A stretch of DNA of 64,000 nt from Oasisia sp. SBJ-2009 (taxonomy: Eukaryota; Annelida; Polychaeta; Sabellida; Siboglinidae): contig OZ024856.1 in NCBI GenBank assembly GCA_964017155.1, forward strand, positions 44,666,378 through 44,730,377. The letters run 5' to 3'. A program made the translations under genes and the position numbers. Position 1 is the first letter of the stretch. Each line of letters starts with the position of its first letter. Positions 36,261 through 48,992 of this stretch are shown here, piece by piece. The notes beneath the pieces are model-generated. The model was given only the letters and a program-made list of their open reading frames with translations, searched no databases and was not told the DNA's origin.

Positions 36261-36941
36261 AATGTTAGGAGAAAATAATTATTTTAAAATTGAATAACGT
36301 ATTGGTACTGGTGTAGTGACACGTTACGATATTATTAGTGTGTGAGGTGAAGTTGAAGCGAAGGTCAGTGTTGTTTCTCGAAGGTAACAAAGCCGCCATG
36401 ACCATGTTATCGAGTTACTCAACAACATTTTCGTAAAACGATTTTATGCTTAAAAGTTGTAATGCGTTTCCTATAAACCAAGTATGACGGTGTATTATTG
36501 ACAGGAAATATAAACATGTGTTTTATGTATATGGCCCACACTCACGAAAACTGTACAATCAGCTGTGAGGGCAGTCAAATTAAAATAAACATATATTGGT
36601 AAAATATATGTGCATAAATTATACATATTTAATATGACAATTAGATTCTCAATGACACAATTCAGTTTAGGTAACCGGATGTAATTCTCATTTTGTGCTC
36701 TGGATGTATTTAAAATCGTTGTTTTCTACGGCCAATCATGACATGCTGTCAGGACATGCTAAAATTTCCTTCCGCACAACAACCATCCCAAGGCACAATT
36801 TGATTTTTATTACACCCCCCCCCCCCCATATCACATTACAGTTTTCATGAGAGTGACCCATATAAGCAGATATAACAAATACACGCCATTAAAATGTTAC
36901 CTTATAAAATAAATACGAGACGATATAACATGCCTTTGTAG

Positions 36942-37058
36942 GGGACATTGGGGGTATCGGAGTTGATGAGGTGCATGGCTTGATATACTGGAATGCTAAT
37001 GGACACATTAAACAAGCGACACTGAATGGCTCTAACACAAAAGTCATAATTAAGGCAG
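36942..37058 (+). CDS. YWTD/EGF gene, exon 3: YWTD blade
   Basis: 117-bp phase 1-1 exon (TTTGTAG|GGG ... GCAG|GTAGGT). It encodes DIGGIGVDEVHGLIYWNANG, then HIKQATLNGSNTKVIIKAG. This is a textbook LDLR class B repeat: G-[IL]-x-[VF]-D at the strand start, the YW[TN][DA] motif as YWNA, and I-x-x-[AV]-x-L-N/D-G-S on the next strands. It is the strongest evidence for the family. The 3' border of the segmental duplication lies just upstream, so this exon was not copied. Confidence 0.85.
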
Positions 37059-37166
37059 GTAGGTCTAACGTTAAGTAACTGTACATTACATAACATATTT
37101 GATTTACTTAAAAATCCAATACAATCTTGTCTACTTTCCTCTTTGTGCGTTTATTCGTCGTAATGT

Positions 37167-38550
<1,384 letters not shown>

Positions 38551-39862
38551 GACAAAGTGGTATATTGTCATGGATGCCCTCAGTGGCTTGTATCACGACA
38601 AGTTACTGCAACTGTTTTGTAATGGTACTATTGTCATGAAAACTCTGCAGAAGAAGGCAATATAAGATATTAACAAGGATATGGTGGATATAGGTACATT
38701 TAACATCCACAAGACTCACGGTGCCTTCGCCGCTGCTTTTGAAGCATTCGATTCCAGTATTGAGTGACTTGGTTTGGAGGTGTTTCAGTGTATCAAGTAC
38801 TCCGCTGCTAAGAGGGAAGATTATGAATTATCCCACGCTAAAGTCAAGGTCACCACCCGATTCTTCCTGCGTGTTGTTGGGTCTAGTTGGTCACACCTAG
38901 AACATGTTGTTAGACTTGCAGAGCATTTGCCAGCCCTGAAGCAATACTTCCCGAAAGACCTGTCGGACAAGGAGAAAGAAAGTGTATGAGTGAAGACAAT
39001 CTGCGAAATACTGCAGGACAAGCTAATCCTGGCAGAGATGTACTTCATTAAAGCAGTACTTGAATTGTTCTCGAGGATCACCAGTATGTTTGAAACGTCT
39101 GAACCTATAACTCATATCCTGTACGATGAGATGAGTACCTTGGTCCTTTCAGCTGATGTCACGTCAGAAGCAATTGGTGACAAGTCTGGCAAGGAACTTT
39201 GTGAAGTTGACTTAGACAAGAAAGAGAACTGGTTGAGAGAAGTCAAAATTGGTGAAGCGGAATAAACAGAACTGAAAAAGTTGAAGTATGGCAGAAAGAT
39301 CTAGGAAGCTTCTTATCCCTCATTCTTTAGAAGGGCAAAGTAACTGTATCGGAAGTGTATCAGCGAGTTACTCAAGACATTCCCACTGAAGAATTCCCTC
39401 CTGCGTTGCCTACAAGTGTTACACGTCCAAAATGCCTTGCAGTCGAAGGAAGCAATCAGGCAAGTTGTCACACTGAACAAGGCCTTCACGATAGGAGAGA
39501 TTGACAAGTTGTCAGACGAATGGTTGGAGTACATGTCAGAAGAAATTCCAGAGGATTGGTATTGTCATACTTCCGAGAACACTGATGATGAAGAAGATGA
39601 TGATGATGATACTGCCCAGAGTGACCAAGTGGTGAAGTATGAAAGAATTAATGTGTACTGGAGTAAAGTTGGAAAGATGACAAGACCCACAGGAGAAAGA
39701 AAGTACCCAGCTCTCTTGAAACCGGCAAGAATTGCTCTCACCCTTATCCATGGCAATGCAGATGTAGAACAATTTGTTGCTGACAAGCCACAGAACGAGG
39801 TTGGAAATGGAGCATCTTTACTCTTTTTCAATACTCATCATACATGTATTGTAATCTGTTGA
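38551..39862 (+). pseudogene. hAT-like transposase C-terminal half, nonsense-riddled
   Basis: One continuous plus-strand frame of about 430 codons is interrupted only by stop codons (at about 38666, 38765, 38987, 39263, 39302 and 39341); there is no clear frameshift between the segments. It contains VTTRFFLRVVGSSWSHLEHV, ILAEMYFIKAVLELFSRITS, EWLEYMSEEIPEDWY, an acidic linker, YWSKVGKMTRPTGERKYPAL, and at the end IALTLIHGNADVEQF. The last block resembles the hAT C-terminal dimerisation domain (YP.L..LA...L....G.ADVER). The N-terminal DDE part is missing or unrecognisable. Terminal repeats and an 8-bp TSD were not found. Confidence 0.6.
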
Positions 39863-39865
39863 GCC

Positions 39866-40652
39866 AAGTAGGCTGTTATTGTTGTGTTGGGTTTACAGTT
39901 ATTTGATGCCGCATCAAGTGGTGGTTCCTTTTTTCACAAATTTCACTCACAAATATTGTGTCTCGCATACCTGACAAAAGCAAAGTTGGTGTGACTTAAA
40001 CATGCAAAAATCACCCAAAAGCTGTGAAAATTGAGACTTCCCTGTGACATTTTGAAAATGTTGAGATGTGACAAATTGTGACTTGCCATTAAACATTTTC
40101 TGGCACCGTCTTAGCGAAGTACACACATAGTGGCAAGTGAAGGGTGTAAGGTTGTTCATCATTGTTGTCAAAGACAGTTCCAAAATGTTCTTTGCTGAAC
40201 TGAAGACTGCATGATGGCTGTTCTAATGCCCCCAGTCCACATCGTCGATAGGTCACTCCTCTCAGAACAAAATATGCAGTCTTGGACCGATCAATTCAGT
40301 CAGCTGTTGAACATAACTTTACAGGTTGCTCAACAGGCAATTCTCGACCAAATACAGATAATTTAGAAACAGGTATTACACATAATTCTTAGAGAAGTTG
40401 TTAAAAAATACTGTTTACGTTCTGAACAGTGGACATCTTTGATATATCCAAATTACCAAACTTCCTCACGCTAGCCATTCGGACAGTCAAGTTGTTTCCT
40501 CACCCAACCTCATCTTTGTAACTCGTGTGCGTTGTAGATTTCAAAAAATATTTATCACAATGGTGGATTTGGCAACTCATATAAATTCGCACAACACATA
40601 CACAAAGATATGTAAGTGTATTTACGTATATATAACTACATGTATATACACC

Positions 40653-40711
<59 letters not shown>

Positions 40712-40716
40712 AACAT

Positions 40717-40769
<53 letters not shown>

Positions 40770-40976
40770 AATATATACAAATATATACATATATATTATG
40801 TATGTGCGAATTCTATATATAGGTGATTTCATAACATACAAATAAATCGCTCTGAGTAACTGTCGTGTTTTCGGAAACAAAATATCGCCAACTGATACAT
40901 TATAACTCAATATATATTTCGTTGGTCAAGCGTCTGTTTACACGTATACTGATAATAATTATGATATTCTTTTCAG
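39866..40976. other. Intron sequence before exon 4
   Basis: 40010-40095 contains 'ccctgtgacatt...gtgacaaattgtgac', similar to 38458-38560, possibly the outer parts of the hAT relic. Interrupted (AT)n runs lie at 40653-40706 and 40729-40766. Confidence 0.5.
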
Positions 40977-41145
40977 GACGAAAATCTTTGGGTTTTGCCA
41001 CTGATCCTTACGCAAACAAACTGTACTACACAGAACTCTTTGAGTTAACTGTTAATATGGTTAGGTTGGAGACAGGCATGAAGACGATCATCGTCAAGAA
41101 AACTCGCTATTATGTGTATGATTTGGTTCTGGACCGGAACACAAG
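40977..41145 (+). CDS. YWTD/EGF gene, exon 4: propeller blades
   Basis: 169-bp exon, phase 1 to 2 (TTTTCAG|GA ... ACAAG|GTAAAA). It encodes GRKSLGFATDPYANKLYYTE, then LFELTVNMVRLETGMKTIIV and KKTRYYVYDLVLDRNTR. YYTE matches the YWTD position after the G-F-A-x-D-P-x-x-x-K-L-Y strand, and VYDLVLDRNTR starts the next blade, whose YW position is completed by exon 5. Confidence 0.85.
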
Positions 41146-41840
41146 GTAAAATTGAACTCTTCCAATACACTCGTACCGCTACGTGTATTATCAAAATGCA
41201 AACCACCTACGACTGGTGTATGTAACTATATAAATAGCATAATTTGTGTTAATTCATATATTCCTCACGGATGCCGGTCTCGCGTTATTATGTTTTTATC
41301 TTACAATTTTGGCACAATAATTATTATGTATAATATGTTATTTAATCGATACAGTATATTTAAATACAAATACAATGTGAATTATATTGAAGGTTTTTAA
41401 CACTATGTCGGTACCTGCCAATATTCAAACACTACTTTAAAATACCTCAATGTATTCTTACATATTAGAATGCCAGTTTGCACGACAATACGTGCGCACT
41501 AATGTGACCTCTCGATGCCTGTTAAATTAAGGTGTACACATTTGGAACTCGTTACGTGTCAGTAAAACATAAATTGTCAACTCTCCGCTTCTCTTGATAA
41601 ATAGAAAAATCGATATGATTAGCGAATATGAGATTGTTGCATGAAATATTGATATAGTTGGTTACACACACAGATAGTATTAATTGTATTGTGAACTTAT
41701 TCAGTGTTATTACTAGATATTGTACTGATAAGCATTTTTTTAAATAAATTATTTATTCAGTATAACCCTTTTTGTTACATTATATTATGTTGTATATAGT
41801 ATGTTCTGTATTATGTTCGGTGTTATAAAATACAAATATT
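41146..41840. other. Intron 4 sequence
   Basis: AT-rich, no element recognised. Confidence 0.5.
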
Positions 41841-42253
41841 GATTGATATATAGATAGATAGATAGATAGGTAGATAGGTAGATAGGTAGATAGGTAGATA
41901 GGTAGATAGGTAGATAGGTAGATAGGTAGATAGGTAGATAGGTAGATAGATATATCGATTGTTTATTTGATTGAGTGATTGAGTGAGTGATTGAGTGATT
42001 GAGTGATTGAGTGATTGAGTGATTGAGTGATTGAGTGATTGAGTGATTGAGTGATTGAGTGATTGAGTGATTGAGTGATTGAGTGATTGAGTGATTGAGT
42101 GAGTGATTGAGTGATTGAGTGATTGAGTGATTGAGTGATTGAGTGATTGGCTGGCTGGCTGGCTGGCTGGCGGGCGGGCGGGCGGGCGGGCGGGCGGGCC
42201 GACCGACCGACCGACGGATCGATCGATCGATCGATCGATCGATCGATCGATTG
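41841..42253. repeat. Compound tetranucleotide satellite block
   Basis: Successive arrays: (GATA), then (GATAGGTA) about 10 times, (GAGTGATT) about 20 times, (GGCT), (GGCG), (GACC) and (GATC). Each neighbouring motif differs from the last mostly by one or two base changes. Intron 4 of the YWTD gene. Confidence 0.97.
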
Positions 42254-42436
42254 TATTTTTTTGTATTTTATTTTTGTGAGTGTTTGTTTATTTGTTTATT
42301 TGTGATATGAAGGCAATAATCGGTTGTTGGACGGATGAATGACTTGATGCTGATATTCCCATATACCCACAATAACATTGATACGCTTGTTTTTTTTAAA
42401 TAAAAATATACATTTTTTTACATTACATTTTTTCAG

Positions 42437-42582
42437 GTTACTATTTTATTGTGCGACCTACGTCTTCAAGGTTCATGTGGACGGAAATGGCCTGATGAAA
42501 CTGCCACTAAAAATAGTTGGAACCGTGGTATATTCAATCGCCTTGAACATTAAGAAACAGAGGATATGCTGGGTTGCCGTCG
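42437..42582 (+). CDS. YWTD/EGF gene, exon 5: propeller blades
   Basis: 146-bp exon, phase 2 to 1 (TTTTCAG|G ... GCCGTCG|GTACGC). It encodes LLFYCATYVFKVHVDGNGLM, KLPLKIVGTVVYSIALNIKK and QRICWVAVG. 'YVFKVHVDGNG' is the I-x-R-x-x-x-D-G-x strand, and 'VYSIALNIKKQRICWVAV' is another L-x-L-x-x-x-x-x-x-[IL]-[YC]-W blade start with C in place of Y. The next acceptor, 11.4 kb downstream, keeps phase. Confidence 0.8.
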
Positions 42583-43271
<689 letters not shown>

Positions 43272-46200
43272 AGGTATTGCAATGCAGGTATTGCAATACC
43301 TCAGGGAGTTTGACGCCCCTGCCATGCAGAGTTGTAAACCACTGCCTTGTGGTACAGGTTCTTGTCAGAACCGAAGGCTAAGGGAGCAAACCCTAACCAG
43401 AAAACCATGTCACTGTGGCAGCATCAAGGGCGGTTGATGTATGGAATTCCCAACATCTCTCGACCAGCCACTGCAGGGACAAATAGTTTGCGCCTGTCTT
43501 GACATGTTCTTGCCGGTGTGAGACCTCTATTTGTTCCCCGAGAGAGTGTCGCTAGTAACTTGCAAAAGCCAGCGGCACTTCAAAATTTTTTGCTAGCAGC
43601 TTCCATGAAATGTACAACTGCACGAAACATGATACCGGATCGGCCGTCGCCCGGGTTACCAAGGACCGCGCTGCTCGACCTCATCTTCCATCGACAGTGA
43701 AAAATCAGCTAGGAAGAAGAAGACAAAGAAGACAACTACTGACAATTGGACAATGGAACGTGAGGACTCTCCTCGACCGAGAAGGAGCTAACCGACCAGA
43801 AAGACGCACGGCACTAGTAGCAATGGAACTTGCCAAATACAACATCGACATCGCCGCCCTATGTGAAACAAGGTTCTCAGAGTCTGGTCGTCTCAACGAC
43901 TTGGAATACTCTTTCTTCTGGAGTGGCAAACCCGAAGGAGAAAGAAGGGAGGCCGGAGTGGGCTTTGCTATCAAAAAGGATATCGTCACAAAGCTGACAG
44001 AAATGCCACGGCCAGTAAGTGACAGAATCATGACAATGAGACTACCTCTGAGTAAGGACAACTTTGCTACAATTATCAGCGTGTATGCTCCGACAATGAC
44101 AAACCCAGACGAAAACAAGGAGGCCTTCTACAACCAGCTGGCAAGTGTGCTCAGTGGCATCCCCCGTACAGATAAGCTACTGCTGATAGGAGACTTCAAC
44201 GCGAGGATAGGAAGAGACAATGACAAGTGGCCCTTGGTCATGGGCAAACATGGGATTGGGAAATGCAACTCCAATGGCGAGCTTCTACTGGCTCTGTGCT
44301 CTGAGTTCGAACTGATAGTGACGAACACCATGTTCAAGCAGAAGGATGAACGCAAGACCACCTGGATGCATCCTCGTTCCAGACACTGGCATATGATCGA
44401 CTTCATCATCACGAGGTGTCGGGATAAGATGGACATCCACAGTACCCGAGCCATGCGTGGAGCAAACTGTTGGACCGATCACCAGATGCTGAGGTCAAAA
44501 GTGGCTTTCAGAATACGACAAAAGCACAGCAGGCAAGGAACAAGTCAGCCGACCAAGCTCAACACAGCAAAACTAAGTACCACCAGCCATAGGGAGAGTT
44601 TTGAGCAGGAGATGGACAGTGCTCTCGCCCAATGGGACGAGAAGGAAAACTCAACACCAGACGAGGAATGGGAAGCTCTGCAGCAGGTCGTGTACAACAC
44701 AGCCAAGACATATCTTGGCAAGCCAGACAGAAAACACCAGGACTGGTTCGACCCCAACGATCAGGAGCTACAAACTCTTATGAGCAGAAGAGACCAAGCC
44801 CACCAGAGAGTGTTGCAAACCAGGAGCACTAGATCCACCACTGCAGCATATAAAGACGCCTGCAGACTGCTACAAAAACACAGGAAGGCAGTGGAGCTGC
44901 AGAGAGCTGCTGACAGTAACAACATGAAGGGCTTCTACAATGGACTGAAGGAAGTGTGGGGACCCAAAAAGAAGGGACCTGTTCAACTGAAATCAGCAGA
45001 TGGAATGGAGGCCTTCTCTGACAGCAAGAGAGTTGTGGCAAGATGGAGTGAACACTTCCAGAAGCTACTCAACGTCCCTGGAGATATAGATCACGAAGCT
45101 TTGGACAACATCCCGCAGCGCATTATCAAGACAATCCTAGATGAGATTCCAACTATGGATGAGATGGCTAAAGCAATCGCCGGCCTGAAAGATGGCAAAG
45201 CACCTGGAGGAGATGGAATTCCTGCAGAAGTATGGAAGCACGGAGGAGACAATCTGTTCAGCAGACTGCACCAACTAATCACCAATGCCTGGGAGGTGGG
45301 TTCTGTACCACAAGCATGGAAGGATGCCAGCATTGTAACCATCTACAAGAAAGGTGATCGAACAGACTGTGGGAACTATAGAGGAATATCTCTTCTTTCC
45401 ATAGCAGGCAAGATCTTCGCCAGGATCCTACTCAACAGACTATCTACCCACATAACACCAGAGGTAGTTCCAGAGACTCAATGTGGCTTCAGAGGTAACC
45501 GGAGCACCGTGGATATGATATTTTGTCTCCGACAACTACAAGAAAAGTGCATTGAGCAGGACCGACCACTGTACATGGTATTTGTCGACTTCAGTAAGGC
45601 GTTCGATACAGTTGGGAGAACCGGGCTATGGCAGCTACTGAGGAAGTATGGATGCCCAGAGAAGTTCACAACAATGATCGAGGCACTACATACCGGAATG
45701 ATGGCAAATGTTAGTGTTGGAGGGGAAGTCTCGGAATCGTTCAGTGTCACAAATGGGGTCAAGCAAGGATGTGTACTGGCCCCCACGCTGTTCTCCATCT
45801 TCCTATCAGCAATGCTCGATGATGCTTTCCGAGACATGGGGGATGGTGTCTACATACAGTCCAGACAGAGCGCTGACCTATTCAACGTCGCACACTACAG
45901 AGCGAAGACCAAGACTACTCGGATACTGATGAGAGAGCTGCTAATCGCAGATGACAGTGCACTGGTTGCACACTCTGCTGAAGAGATGCAGAATATAGTG
46001 GATGCTTTCTCCAATGCGTCAAAGAAGTTTGGCCTGAAGATTAACATCAAGAAGACCGAGGTGCTGTACCAACCCAACTCTACAAGAACCCGAGAGGAGG
46101 ATATCATGGTTGATGGAAACAAGTTGAACTCTGTTCTGGAATTCACCTACCTCGGAAGCACTATATCAAGTGATGGATGCATTGACGATGAAATACAGAG

Positions 46201-46753
46201 GAGGATGGCCAAGGCTAGTGCATCTTTCGGCCGACTACGCCAGAGACTCTGGAACAACCACCATGTGTCCATGCGGGTTAAAGGCAAGATATACCGTGCA
46301 ATCGTGCTGTCCACCCTCCTATATGGAGCCGAGGCATGGACATTGTACAGACGACAGGTGAAAAAGCTGCATGCCTTCGTGATGCGACATCTGCGATCGA
46401 TCATGAGGATAACCTGGATGGACAAAGTGATAAACAAGGAAATACTCGAACGGACAGGGCTACCATCTATGGAAGATCTTCTGATCAGAAAGAATCTCCG
46501 GTGGACTGGACACCTCATGAGGATGTCACCAGACAGGCTACCAAAGCAGGTTCTCTACTCCCAACTGTATTCTGGTCAGAGAAAGAGAGGGCGCCCTCGC
46601 CTCCGGTTCAAGGATACCATCAAGAGAAACCTGAAGCTGAGAGACATAAAGATCGACTCCTGGACATCACTCTCACAGCAGAGAGACAAATGGAGAGCAA
46701 GAGTCAAGTGATGGAAGCAGTCTTTGTCGCTTCGCGACCGACAGCATGATGAT
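43272..46753 (+). mobile_element. Full-length RTE-type LINE
   Basis: A 5' UTR of about 340 bp shared with the fragment at 32172-32908, one long ORF, and a very short 3' UTR ending in 'gcatgatgatggg', consistent with the short trinucleotide-type tails of RTE elements. The 5' start begins at or just before 'gcaggtattgcaatacctc', where the motif is tandemly repeated. It sits in sense orientation in intron 5 of the YWTD gene. A clean TSD was not identified. Confidence 0.88.
43610..46711 (+). CDS. RTE-type LINE polyprotein: AP endonuclease and reverse transcriptase, intact
   Basis: 1033 codons without a stop. The N-terminal AP-like endonuclease (about residues 45-300) nicks target DNA: N50 in IGQWNVRTLL, E86 in CETRFSE, D195 and N197 in LIGDFNARIGRD, and a D-H pair in CWTDHQML. 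The reverse transcriptase (about 520-830) has NYRGISLLSIAGKIF, QCGFRGNRSTVD, catalytic D660 in FVDFSKAFD, NGVKQGCVLAPTLFSIF, and D781/D782 in LIADDSALVA. The C-terminus has the RTE-type block LRWTGHLMRMSPDRLPKQVL and GQRKRGRPRLRFKD. All catalytic residues are present, so the copy may be competent or very young. Upstream in-frame sequence has no better ATG; a start at a later Met cannot be excluded. Such ORFs are often mis-annotated as craniofacial development protein 2-like. Confidence 0.96.
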   Translation: MYNCTKHDTGSAVARVTKDRAARPHLPSTVKNQLGRRRQRRQLLTIGQWNVRTLLDREGANRPERRTALVAMELAKYNIDIAALCETRFSESGRLNDLEYSFFWSGKPEGERREAGVGFAIKKDIVTKLTEMPRPVSDRIMTMRLPLSKDNFATIISVYAPTMTNPDENKEAFYNQLASVLSGIPRTDKLLLIGDFNARIGRDNDKWPLVMGKHGIGKCNSNGELLLALCSEFELIVTNTMFKQKDERKTTWMHPRSRHWHMIDFIITRCRDKMDIHSTRAMRGANCWTDHQMLRSKVAFRIRQKHSRQGTSQPTKLNTAKLSTTSHRESFEQEMDSALAQWDEKENSTPDEEWEALQQVVYNTAKTYLGKPDRKHQDWFDPNDQELQTLMSRRDQAHQRVLQTRSTRSTTAAYKDACRLLQKHRKAVELQRAADSNNMKGFYNGLKEVWGPKKKGPVQLKSADGMEAFSDSKRVVARWSEHFQKLLNVPGDIDHEALDNIPQRIIKTILDEIPTMDEMAKAIAGLKDGKAPGGDGIPAEVWKHGGDNLFSRLHQLITNAWEVGSVPQAWKDASIVTIYKKGDRTDCGNYRGISLLSIAGKIFARILLNRLSTHITPEVVPETQCGFRGNRSTVDMIFCLRQLQEKCIEQDRPLYMVFVDFSKAFDTVGRTGLWQLLRKYGCPEKFTTMIEALHTGMMANVSVGGEVSESFSVTNGVKQGCVLAPTLFSIFLSAMLDDAFRDMGDGVYIQSRQSADLFNVAHYRAKTKTTRILMRELLIADDSALVAHSAEEMQNIVDAFSNASKKFGLKINIKKTEVLYQPNSTRTREEDIMVDGNKLNSVLEFTYLGSTISSDGCIDDEIQRRMAKASASFGRLRQRLWNNHHVSMRVKGKIYRAIVLSTLLYGAEAWTLYRRQVKKLHAFVMRHLRSIMRITWMDKVINKEILERTGLPSMEDLLIRKNLRWTGHLMRMSPDRLPKQVLYSQLYSGQRKRGRPRLRFKDTIKRNLKLRDIKIDSWTSLSQQRDKWRARVK

Positions 46754-47350
46754 GGGTGCCTTGAATGCTTGCCCGGATTGTGATTTGACATGTATCTGTA
46801 GAACAAAATAATAGTAGCAACGAGCACACGGGAGAGCAAGTAACTTGTTTATACTAGTGCGTACAACATATGTTTGGAAAACATCTATGCCAACTTTGGT
46901 TATATGTTATGGGACACCTGTAATAACATAATGGAAAATCTTGTAATTCCATCAAAACGTTTGAGCAACTCTGACATTGTTAACATTGACCATAATTTAT
47001 TATACTGACTCGCCCATGAACGACACGTGTCAGTGATCAACTACATCAAATGCATTGCTTTGCCAAATAGGCATATACCAATTAATGTACACATGTAGAT
47101 TAACATATATTAAACGTTTGAATACAATCTTGCCGAGAATACTGTTAGCAAAGGTTGTGTCGAAATGAAATTATATAAACATTGTCACCAGTTAAACCTA
47201 ACCTAATATGGACAACTTTACATGTCATCATTGTCAAGTGTGACTAAACATATGTTTCAATAATGCACAAACTAATTTAAGTCCCTACTGATTGATCACG
47301 TAGGCATATCAAATGAGTAGGATACAATACAATATCACGCAGAATCCAGT

Positions 47351-47412
<62 letters not shown>

Positions 47413-47648
47413 TGAAACTAGTACACTTACTAAATAAACAATAGTGGCAGGTATTGGAGAACAGGGTACATGACCCCGGTATCACCTGTGGAGACTGAAA
47501 ACAGTTAGGTTAGGAGAAACTGATCAGCATGATCACCTATGAAATGAAACACATTAACGAAATGTACCGTTCTCAGTGAACCCGTTAATCGAGCATTGCA
47601 TCCGAATTAGAATCAATAAAATTACGAAATTGAAAAGCAACATTTCAT
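46754..47648. other. Intron 5 sequence
   Basis: AT-rich. Contains an (AT)n run at 47357-47411 and no recognised element. Confidence 0.5.
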
Positions 47649-47779
47649 CAAGGATATTATTGCTTCACAAAGATACGCAACTCCTCGCGATAACGTGTGA
47701 CGCCACACCCACTAACGCCATATATTTTTAAGCGTGCTAAACTACAGACGTCTGCTGGACGTTGGATGTCGAATTGCCA

Positions 47780-47871
47780 ATGACACAATATTGTGCTGCG
47801 CCCAACTGCAACAACAGTCGCACAAAATGTCCGGAAATGGTTTTCCACCGCTTCCCGGTTGAAGAGAGAAG
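47780..47871 (+). CDS. THAP zinc-finger exon (P-element transposase N-terminus)
   Basis: ATG opens MTQYCAAPNCNNSRTKCPEM and VFHRFPVEER, ending at donor AGAAG|GTAAAT in phase 2. The C-x4-C start (C5, C10) and the F-H-R-F-P block are the first half of a THAP C2CH DNA-binding domain; the second C and H would be in a following exon that I cannot find. In P elements and THAP9 this domain binds subterminal DNA. Its place 130 bp inside the left TIR fits that. Confidence 0.82.
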
Positions 47872-48559
47872 GTAAATATTGGATTTTTTAAAGAAATGTT
47901 TATGTAAAAGTAAAATAATCGACACTTTCCCCTGTGAAAACATGAGAAAAATGGCCAAATGTACATTGTCACTGAAACGCCAGTCGAATACGCTCGCAAA
48001 TCGAACACTGAAGGATATCCTTTGTAATGATCACCATATGTAACATAGCATGCGTTAAACGGGTACATTTGGCATCTACACAAACCATCTGATTGACAAA
48101 GATGTAACATGAGGTTTGCGAACTTAACTTTTCAAAAACTAATTATATTACACGAAATACTCACTGGCCCCTGGTGCGTAATGGTCCCTATGCCTATGGG
48201 GAGAGTGGCATGTTTAAAAACATCTACTAATAACGCAGAACGGCGGAATATACGTAGATAATATTGCTTGGATTCTCAATACGCCAAAGACGTATTCCTA
48301 GTCCACTTGCCATATAGAGTTCACTCTCGTATGGCAATGACCAATAGGCTAAATGTTTTTATTATTACCACCACCTTGTAATAAGTTACTATTTCGACTC
48401 GCAGCATAGCTAGATACTAATCTAATAGAGTTGAAATATAATGTAATTTCTGCATGAAGTCAATAATGTTTTGTTATATAACAGGATATATTATTATTTA
48501 ATTAATTAGGTTTATATTGTTTTTTCTTTATATTCATTTAATCATTTAGGATGTGTGTA

Positions 48560-48757
48560 CAATATTTACATATCTAATGATTTATTATTATGGTTGTGAC
48601 CACAATAATTGTGTTTGGGCCTTTGGGGATACCTACTAATACAAGTTTTTACATTATTATGTATTCCTTCAAACAACATCATATGTACAACATGTTGACA
48701 TGGTTTTAAATTGTAATGTTTTTTGAATGTTATTTGAATAAATAATATTGAATTGAA
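48560..48757 (+). repeat. Retroposon 3'-end-like dispersed repeat, copy 2
   Basis: Counterpart of 1970-2266 without the TG array. It ends 'gaataaataatattgaattgaatta' inside the P-like element, so it inserted there or was carried by it. Confidence 0.6.
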
Positions 48758-48786
48758 TTAATATTTGTGTTCAATACATGTTGCAG

Positions 48787-48992
48787 AAGAATCAGCTCAC
48801 ACAGGCACAGCTGAGTTCATCGAAAGGATGGACCAACTGTTCAATGCCTTTAACAGCCAGACGTTGACCAGTCCAGCACTGATGCAACACGCTCTGACAG
48901 TAGCCAGTGGCCACAAAGTGTTCTTGCTAGGAATCTTAAATTGGCTATCCAAGATTAAAAGCAAAGACGTGGATGTGATGGCAGTATATTAA
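48787..48992 (+). pseudogene. P-element/THAP9-like transposase C-terminal fragment
   Basis: After a good acceptor (ACATGTTGCAG|AA) the frame reads EESAHTGTAEFIERMDQLFN, AFNSQTLTSPALMQHALTVA and then SGHKVFLLGILNWLSKIKS, with stop TAA at 48990. The '[TS]A-x-F-[IC]-x-x-M-[DN]-x-[LF]-F-[ND]-x-x-N-[SV]' pattern is known from the RNase-H-like/insertion region of P-type transposases. Together with the upstream THAP exon it identifies the element. The catalytic core is absent, so it is non-autonomous. Confidence 0.7.

Larger units (their letters stand above)
32917..36929 (+). repeat. Segmental duplication copy 2 (contains YWTD exon 2)
   Basis: Aligns end to end with 58440-62519. Similarity starts at 'acatcgctgatggca' and ends at 'aaatacgagacgatataac', about 12 bp before the acceptor of exon 3. 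The stretch 33370-33960 is nearly identical to its partner, whereas the first about 400 bp and the last 2.7 kb show clearly more differences. It includes dispersed-repeat monomers also seen at 23.2-28.9 kb. Confidence 0.93.
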
